Source: Atherix ibis (Eukaryota > Arthropoda > Insecta > Diptera > Athericidae). Taken from it: 64,000 nt of DNA. Where the stretch lies: positions 33,143,212 to 33,207,211 of the forward strand of contig OY282609.1 in assembly GCA_958298945.1 (NCBI GenBank), written 5' to 3'. This document shows positions 57,750-64,000 of the stretch, piece after piece. Numbering within the stretch: the stretch's first letter is position 1; each line of letters opens with the position of its first letter. The position numbers were made by a program, and so were the translations under genes. The notes under the pieces are model-generated. The model did not search any database. It saw only the letters and a list, made by a program, of their open reading frames with translations, and was not told the DNA's origin.

Positions 57750-58860
57750 TAAGATCGATTCTCTCAGACATAAAAAGGTACTCAAATATCATATACTCTC
57801 CCTATTTGCGCTGGAATTCCCTACAGTAAGAGTATCATATTAAAGACTATCCTGTAAAATTTTTACAAACATGATATCAAAATCTCATCTGAAATCATTT
57901 TTGCCATCTGTCCGACTGCGCGCTTACAAAAATACTAATATTGCATCTTATATTCTTCAATGGTTTCTGTTACAAATACTCTTCCTTGTAAATTGTATAA
58001 GATATTTAGTCTTCCCGCAATGCAAAAGCACAAACAACTAACGTTAAATCCGCTAAATAGAGTGAAAAGACAATAACTTAACAATCGATACTGACAATTA
58101 TCTAGATTATTAGACAAACTGTCAAAAATAGCACGTGACAAGAAAGTACTTATTTATACAATGCTACTTTAACCTATATGAAAATATGGACACGAATTGT
58201 GGGATCCAACAAAGCGTTCCAATGTTCTTCGTATCCAATCATTACGAATTGTTAATGCACCTCTTTCTATGTGAGATATTAATATTCCTCATATAAGAGA
58301 TTTTAGTGTTTTTACAAGAAAAAATCCATTCCCGTCTTGCCTCTCGCTAAAATCATCATATTAAACACTTATTCACAACATCCATGCCTACAGGTATATA
58401 ACGATACCTCAAAAGTACGTGACCGTGTGATTTATCAAATAATTACAATTTCAGAAAAAATAAACTTTATTTTCAAGGGGTCAAAGTTTTGATCAAATTT
58501 GGATCCCTGGCTTGCTCTGGAAAGTAGGTTTTGGCATCCGAGTTTACTATAACCAAATCATTTCTTTTTAACCAGTCCTTCCAAGAAAATAAATCCAATG
58601 AACTATTCAATATCTATCCTATATTGGCTGATGTGCTGTAAGAAAATATATTTAGCCCCATACTTTTCAGTATTTCCGAGTATACTTTGGATATTGATCT
58701 CTGTTATAATGCCTTCTTATAGAAAACACCGCTAAAATGCTTCTGAAATTTCACATATCCAAATTTCTACCCTTCACAAAACCAAATAGTTACCACAACG
58801 TGGAGTATAAAATTAAACAAACTCGAATTGTTACACGTAACATTTACTCTTTTAATACTC
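57750..58860. other. Intergenic, no gene seen
   Basis: AT-rich sequence without recognisable exon or transposon. Confidence 0.45.
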
Positions 58861-58862
58861 TA

Positions 58863-59714
58863 AGAGGTCTGTTCAAAAAGTATCGCGAATTTTAATTTCG
58901 ATTTTCGATTTTTGTGGCGTTATGTTGGTACTCCTGTCTCTCAATTATGCCGATAAGTTCGGCCATTTAGAATGTTCAATTAATTTTTGACAACTGCTTT
59001 GCTTGCACGTGATTTGGCTCGTCATCGATTTTTGCTCAATTTCGACCAAAAACAGAATCGCATTAACATTGCTAAGGAGCTGTTGGACTCTGTCCGTGAC
59101 GACCCAAATTTGCTCCAGAGGGTCATAACTGGTGACGAATCATGGGTTTATGGTTATGACGTGGAAACCAAAGCTCAATCATCCCGATGGAAGCTGTCGC
59201 ACGAGCCAAGACCGAAAAAATCGCGCCAAGTTCGATCGAATATGAAGGTTTTGCTTACAGTTTTCTTCGATTGCAGAGGCGTGGTGCATCATGAGTTCTT
59301 GCCACAGGGTAGAACGGTCAATAAGGAATATTACTTGCAAGTTATGCGCAACATGCCATTTAGTTAGGAAGAACTAAAATTGGTTTTTGCCATTTTTGGC
59401 CAAAAACAACACACTTATAATGCCGCAGCCACCGTATTCCCCAGATCGTACCCCCTGTGACTGTTTCTTGTTCCCAAAACTGAAAGAACGACGATACGCT
59501 ACGATTGAGGAGACAAAGACGGCATCGAAGGAGGAGCTGAACAAGATCACAAAAAATGATTTTTTGAAGTGCTTCGAGGATTGGAAAAAACTTTGGTACA
59601 AGTGTATAATATCTGGTGGGGATTACTTTGAAGGGGACAAAATAGATATTCATGAATAAATAACTAATTTTTGGAAAAAACACAAAATTCGCGATACTTT
59701 TTGAACATACCTCA
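58863..59714 (+). mobile_element. Family-B mariner, deleted copy (B4)
   Basis: The 852-bp element has AGAGGTCTGTTCAAAAAGTA at the left, and the right end, read inward, starts TGAGGTATGTTCAAAAAGTA. It is flanked by TA (58861-58862 and 59715-59716). It lacks the DNA-binding region and a segment around the second catalytic Asp. Confidence 0.9.
58987..59660 (+). pseudogene. Family-B mariner transposase remnant (B4)
   Basis: The leader runs directly into [20 protein letters not shown], so the helix-turn-helix half is gone. The region from DDPNLLQRVITGDESWVYGY through [20 protein letters not shown] is well kept and has the first catalytic Asp. A deletion then removes the HDNAPAHTS block, and after a frameshift the sequence continues [18 protein letters not shown], with the third Asp in TPCDCFLF. 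It ends GGDYFEGDKIDIHE. It is the cleanest family-B catalytic core in the window but is inactive. Confidence 0.88.
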
Positions 59715-59770
59715 TACGTTAATTTATATTATATATTATTAACATACCTCGTACGTTAATTTATATTATA
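59704..59770. repeat. 30-bp direct repeat at the edge of mariner B4
   Basis: AACATACCTC followed by A/G and TACGTTAATTTATATTATA occurs at 59704-59733 and 59741-59770, offset 37. The first copy spans the end of the transposon and its TA target site, so the junction itself was duplicated after insertion. Confidence 0.92.
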
Positions 59771-59810
59771 AATCTGTTTATTAATATTTTGTAGTTTTAG
59801 ATATCACTCA

Positions 59811-59875
59811 ATATTTAAGATAAGAAGGAAAAAAAATTGCAATTTGCAAATTTTTTTCCTTCTTATCTTAAATAT
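59811..59875. repeat. 25-bp perfect inverted repeat upstream of the small gene
   Basis: The arm 59811-59835 (ATATTTAAGATAAGAAGGAA plus five A) is complementary to 59851-59875. The 15-bp centre contains TTGCAA. It ends 18 bp before the first ATG of the upstream small frame. Confidence 0.92.
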
Positions 59876-59892
59876 ATTCAATCGTTCTAATA

Positions 59893-60018
59893 ATGTACTA
59901 TACCGAACAAGTCTATATTCTAGACACTTTGAAATTTGGTTTTATTGAAACAGTACAAAACGACGGCGTAGCAAGCGTAGAAAAGTATATTAAGGAGAAT
60001 TATTTAGTGCAAATTTAA
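59893..60018 (+). CDS. 41-codon upstream open reading frame
   Basis: The frame opens at ATG 59893 and stops at TAA 60016. The peptide begins MYYTEQVYILDTLKFGFIET and ends ENYLVQI. Its composition is mixed and non-repetitive, unlike chance frames in this AT-rich DNA. It lies in the same reading frame as the gene starting at 60088, separated by one stop and 69 bp, and may share its transcript. It could be a translated small protein, a regulatory upstream frame, or the decayed first exon of a longer protein. I recognise no family. Confidence 0.4.
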   Translation: MYYTEQVYILDTLKFGFIETVQNDGVASVEKYIKENYLVQI

Positions 60019-60082
60019 ATATCAAGTATTGTCAAAAAATTTCATCTGCAAATTTATATAACAAGTATTGTCAAAAAATTTC
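60009..60082. repeat. 35-bp direct repeat in the leader of the small gene
   Basis: GCAAATTTA, an AT-variable centre, then CAAGTATTGTCAAAAAATTT occurs at 60009-60043 and 60048-60082, offset 39. The first copy contains the stop codon of the upstream frame; the second ends 6 bp before the gene's ATG. Confidence 0.9.
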
Positions 60083-60087
60083 CAAAA

Positions 60088-60721
60088 ATGGATAACAATC
60101 GAAAAGAAGAAATTAAACAATACCTCGATGATCCCAAACTATTGCTAAAGAGAACCCTAATCGATGCGTTGAAGGAAAGGTATATATTTTAATGAAATTT
60201 ACTATAACAAATCTATTATATATTTATTTTTTACATTTAGGGATCCTTTTTTTAAAAATTTCAAGCTTAGAGAAGAAATACCATCAGGCGTCCAGGATCC
60301 CATCGGTATCAAATTGGTCGATCTTTGTGCTGAAATTAGGAAAATCAAAGATCTTTTAATACAACGTATGGAAAAACTACGTAACATCAAGTATGATCAA
60401 TTGGATTTTGTTCAAAATCATTTAATTATTGAAGAGGATAAAAAAGAACAATTTGCTAATGAAATTATGACAAACAGCAATTCCGAATTAAGAAAAGATG
60501 TAGAAGAAAGTCTTCTTAAATTCTCTAAAAATAATATACGTAATCAGTATTCAAAACCAGTTGGCGGAATTGTATCTGTATCTGAATCATTGGAAAAAAT
60601 TTCAGAAAGGCTGAATTTTTACAAAACACAACATGATGCTATAAAGAGTACAGTTAACAAAGAATTAATTGAATACGAGAATTATATTTCTAATATTCAA
60701 GATGAAATAAAAAAAACTTAA
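60088..60721 (+). CDS. Small coiled-coil protein of unknown function (190 aa, two exons)
   Basis: Exon 1 is 60088-60179, exon 2 is 60241-60721; the 61-bp intron (GTATAT...TTTAG) splits codon 31 after its second base and the joined frame is open for 190 codons. The start MDNNRKEEIKQYLDDPKLLL is the first ATG in frame. The protein is charged and helical, with heptad-like hydrophobic spacing at about residues 55-95 and 145-190, and has no signal peptide or membrane segment. The tail reads ENYISNIQDEIKKT. The size and layout resemble small kinetochore or spindle subunits of flies, but that is only a guess. Low decay suggests a live gene. Confidence 0.75.
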
Positions 60722-60831
60722 TTTAGAAGAGTCCTCGGAATCGCCATTATTAAAAGTTCCAAATAATTTCAATTGTCTAAAGTTTTGAAAAATTTAATTA
60801 AAAATAATAATAATAATTTTTTTTGATGTAC

Positions 60832-60837
60832 AATAAA
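60832..60837 (+). promoter_or_regulatory. Candidate polyadenylation signal of the small gene
   Basis: AATAAA lies 111 bp after the stop codon and is followed by a T-rich stretch. Another such hexamer could be used, as the region is AT-rich. Confidence 0.5.
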
Positions 60838-60984
60838 ATATTTTTATTTATTACCCAAATTAATTGAATTTAAAAAAATTTGAGAAAATACAAAAAAAAT
60901 TTTATTTTTATAGCACATCATGTAATTGAATTTTTTTTTTATATAAATTAGTTGCTATAATTGTTTGAAATTATGTTTTTTTTT

Positions 60985-62340
60985 AATGTCGATGTTGCTG
61001 GTGAACTAGCTGATGGACCAATTCCAACGGTATACTCCTTGGAGAAGTGCAACTCGTTCAGCGGGTAAGCAAATTGGGTAACTCTGGTAGCAGAAGCAAT
61101 GTTGTGGGAGATTCTCACCCAATCAACGCACTCACAGACCTGTCTATAATGGATTTCGTCTGCTTAGCCTACTAGAACCAGGTAGTTGCACGCATCTCAA
61201 TTATAACAGAGCTTGCTACCGAACGCATTATCAACACAGCTCACTTCCTTCCAACGCATTGATTTGACTTTCCGCTTGAACTGCATCATGCAGAAAACAC
61301 TCAGTATGGCTACCTCCCTATGAGCAGTGTATCAGCTCTTTTCATAGTCCTCTTCAAAATTCCTCATTTTATAGCAACTATGGCAAGTGGCCTCAGCATG
61401 CTTACTCTAACCATACCTCACCATCTTTCGCTATACCTCTTTAACCATCTTTCGTGCCTCCCGCATAAAGCAGGCAAACATTCAATCTGTCCATCCGTGG
61501 CGGTCTCAGCCAGAATTTGTGCAACTACCTAGTCCAGCCACATGACCACGAACATTCATCATAAAATCTTATTACCCTAACTGTTGTAGTGGTAGCACCC
61601 GGGATCCTCGGCATCTCCCACCTCTACCCCTAAGACTGTACCCGCGATTAAGGTGTTCAACAACAGCCACCACGTTTCACTCAAAAAGGCTCCTCACCGT
61701 TGGCCGGGCATGGCGGACGAACCACCGTGGGCCTCCCAACCACGTGGTAAAGGATTTTATCATATATAAAATTTCACCCCAAAGAGCTACAGTAGGAGGA
61801 ACCTTGTAAATTCCTTTGGCACTCCTAAGCCAGCTATGGCCCGCGGTGTTGCCATACCAGTGGGCACTTCCTGGCTTGGTGTCCAATGGATCACTCGCCA
61901 GAAAGTTCCCCACTATATAGTTAGAAGATTAAATGTGCTGGGCCAGCTTAGGACGCGGGTGCGCTAATACCCCTAGGCGCTTCTGGCGTAGTCCTTATGA
62001 ATCATTCTCCCAAAAGAAGCCCCTTATATGGAGGTAGCAGTAGCAGCTGAAATCTCCCCTGAAATCATTTTCTAACATCTCCAATCGAGAACGTATTCCA
62101 GGCAGTATAATTTCTCTACCGTTTACTTCAGCCTATCCAATTCAGGTCCGATTCTTCATAATATTTTCTCAAAACGCGTATGGCTCGCATCTAGCCTTTC
62201 TATGCGTTGGTGGATTAGTTCCGCATTTCTAGGCACCGTATGTTAAAATTCTTTAATGTAACAACTTCATCAATATACTATCCAGATAATAGTGCCATCA
62301 ACTCGGACCGGTGCACTCTTCATCCATAGCTGATAACTGT
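60985..62340. other. Less AT-rich segment, probable unclassified transposon relic
   Basis: The composition shifts to nearly balanced over about 1.3 kb, unlike either flank. The longest frame is 78 codons on the minus strand (61677-61913), with HWYGNTAGHSWL and TTWLGGPRWFVRHARP. It has no domain I recognise. Neither terminal repeats nor target duplications were found. An old retrotransposon piece is the likeliest explanation, by composition only. Confidence 0.35.
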
Positions 62341-62828
62341 TAAAAGATATAACGATGTCACTGGTACAGTATGCGCCATATTTACTATATTTAAAAAAAA
62401 AACTGAATGATTTTTGGAAAAAAAACATTACCTAAAAAATATATTAAAGTTAAATAAAATTAAACAGATCAAAATTTCTGATCATAAAGGGTATATTACA
62501 AATTCAGGTAGCAGTAGACTCTCTAGTGTTTATCTGTGAAGAGGATACATTTCTAGTTGCGTCAATGTTTTTTTAATCGTTTTTTAAACGCTCATTCCGG
62601 GAACCAGCCTTATATTTTGAGGACATGGTAATGTGAAATATTAAGGTTAATGAGAATATGATCATGTCGTCTCCGTTGGTTGCAGCGAATATTAGTATTA
62701 GTAACAGAGGTAGATATTATTACAGAATTAGTCCAAGGATACTATTCTTAGAAAGACCGGCGATTATAGAGAATATTAGTGAGTATGTAAGGTTAACAGC
62801 GACTTGGCTTTGAGAAGTATGATTGTAT
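62341..62828. other. Intergenic, no gene seen
   Basis: AT-rich sequence without recognisable feature. Confidence 0.45.
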
Positions 62829-64000
62829 AATGTATGACTTAAATCCGCTGTTTGGTCATAGATGGCGTGAGTGAGCGTATTAAGCTACCATGTGCACGCA
62901 TACTTTTTTTATGAGTTTGACATCTGTCAACATTAATCAGTGCACATTGTCAGAAATTTCGTACAACAACATACATTTTTCCTTTGGTAATCCATGTCTA
63001 GTTTTGTGCCAGAAAAAGTGCATATGAGGAAGGCTCTGCTTTTCTGCTTCAATTTGAAGAAATCGGTTGCCGAATCGCATCGACTGCTCATGGAGACCTA
63101 TGGTGACAGTGTTTTATCGGAAACAACGTGCCGAAATTGGTTTCGTCGGTTCAACGACGGCAATTTTGACTTGTGTGACAAGAAGCGTGCAAATTGGCGT
63201 AGTAAGATTGATGACCATCAATTGCAAGCTCTTTTGGACGAAGACGATACCCAATCGCAAAAAATGCTCGCGGAGGAATTGGGTGTTACTCAACCAGCCA
63301 TTTTCATGCGTTTGCGTGCCATGGGGAAGATTGAAAAGATCGGAAAATGGGTGCCGCAGATGGACCGACGCCAAAACATGAAAGTTGTTCCTGCATCGGA
63401 TTGTAACAGGCGATGAAAAGTGGATATATTTCGAGAATCCTAAACGCAAGATATCGTGGGTTGATCCCGGCCAACCATCAACATCTTCCCCAAGACCAAA
63501 TCGCTTCGGACGGAAGACGATGGTGTGCGTTTGGTGGGATCAGCAGGGTATCGTCTACTATGAGATGTTGAAATTTGGTGATACTGTCAATGCCCATCGC
63601 TACCACTAACAACTGATCAAATTGCACCGTGCTCTGCGTGAAAAAAGGACGGATTATCAACAAAGACATGACAAGGTGATTTTCCTCCACGACAACGCAT
63701 CATCGTACACGTCAAAAATGGTCCGAAACTACTTGCAGATACTCAACTGGGAGGTGACACCCCACCCCGCTTATTCACCAGATCTGGTCTCTTCCGACTA
63801 CCACCTGTTTTCGTCGATGGGCCACGCGCTCGCTGAGTAGCACTTCGATTCTTATGAAGACGTCCGAAAATGGATTGATGAGTGGTTTGCCTCGAAAGAG
63901 AAGGAATTTTTTTGGCGTGGTATCCACAAATTGCCCGAGAGTTGGAAAAATGTGTAGCTAGCGAGGGCAAGTGCTTTGATTAAATTTGTTTTTGCTTTCT
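62829..64000 (+). mobile_element. Mauritiana-type mariner, running off the window (A4)
   Basis: The left end is decayed (only ACTTAAATCCGCTGTTTGG of the end region is clear), then the family leader TAGATGGCGTGAGTGAGCGT follows. The homology runs to base 64000, a few tens of bases short of the expected right terminal repeat. Its completeness cannot be judged. Confidence 0.85.
62994..63983 (+). pseudogene. Mos1-like mariner transposase, broken (A4)
   Basis: It has the longest open N-terminal part of the family here (140 codons): [20 protein letters not shown], then FRRFNDGNFDL, LQALLDEDDTQSQKMLAEEL and [14 protein letters not shown] deletion of about 20 bp after the linker and another after RQNMK shift the frame. 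All three catalytic Asp codons are present further on ([38 protein letters not shown]). A TAA in the RYHQQ block and a TAG after HALAE add stops. The final stop follows GKCFD. It is inactive as it stands. Confidence 0.87.

Noticed and set aside
1..64000. CRISPR arrays, tRNA and rRNA genes, bacterial operons
   Set aside because: Looked for by eye and not seen; the tandem repeats present lack regular spacers, and the gene structure is eukaryotic.

Overview
The window looks like the genome of a higher fly (Diptera, probably Cyclorrhapha). This is inferred from the last exons of a sodium/calcium/potassium exchanger matching fly Nckx30C, a 61-bp intron in a second gene, extreme AT richness, and many mariner transposons including a Mos1-type (mauritiana) family. 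The species cannot be named from the sequence.

Only two host genes are supported. (1) The 3' end of an Nckx30C-like exchanger lies on the + strand, with coding exons at 18155-18409, 18524-18660 and 28854-29094. They encode the second membrane half with the alpha-2 repeat. A 10.2-kb intron (18661-28853) is filled with transposons. (2) A small two-exon gene of unknown function at 60088-60721 encodes 190 aa, mostly coiled coil. A 41-codon open frame (59893-60018) sits just upstream in the same reading frame.

Layout. 1-5.1 kb: a reverse-transcriptase scrap, a diverged higher-order tandem repeat (about 1.96-3.17 kb), and a complete mariner with an intact 350-aa transposase (3763-5056). 7-16 kb: a deleted mellifera-type mariner beside an older relic, then mauritiana-type and family-B mariners. 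18-29 kb: the exchanger exons and the transposon-rich intron. 29.1-50.5 kb: about 21 kb of very AT-rich, visibly A-skewed, microsatellite-rich sequence directly after the exchanger stop codon. It has no convincing gene and only three mariner insertions (41.4, 46.3 and 50.5 kb). 51-58 kb: more transposon and non-LTR retrotransposon relics, plus a mariner with perfect 30-bp terminal repeats (56561-57747). 58.8-60.8 kb: a deleted family-B mariner, a near-perfect hairpin, then the small gene. 61-62.3 kb: less AT-rich sequence of unknown origin. 62.8-64 kb: another mauritiana-type copy running off the window edge.

The most unusual structure is a pair of rearranged family-B mariners in the exchanger intron (19749-20597 and 27329-28205). 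In both, the 3' end has been replaced by an inverted copy of the element's own 5' end. Both share the same junction and the same internal stop codon, so they look like one snap-back, non-autonomous lineage that transposed after it formed. No CRISPR, rRNA or tRNA gene was recognised.
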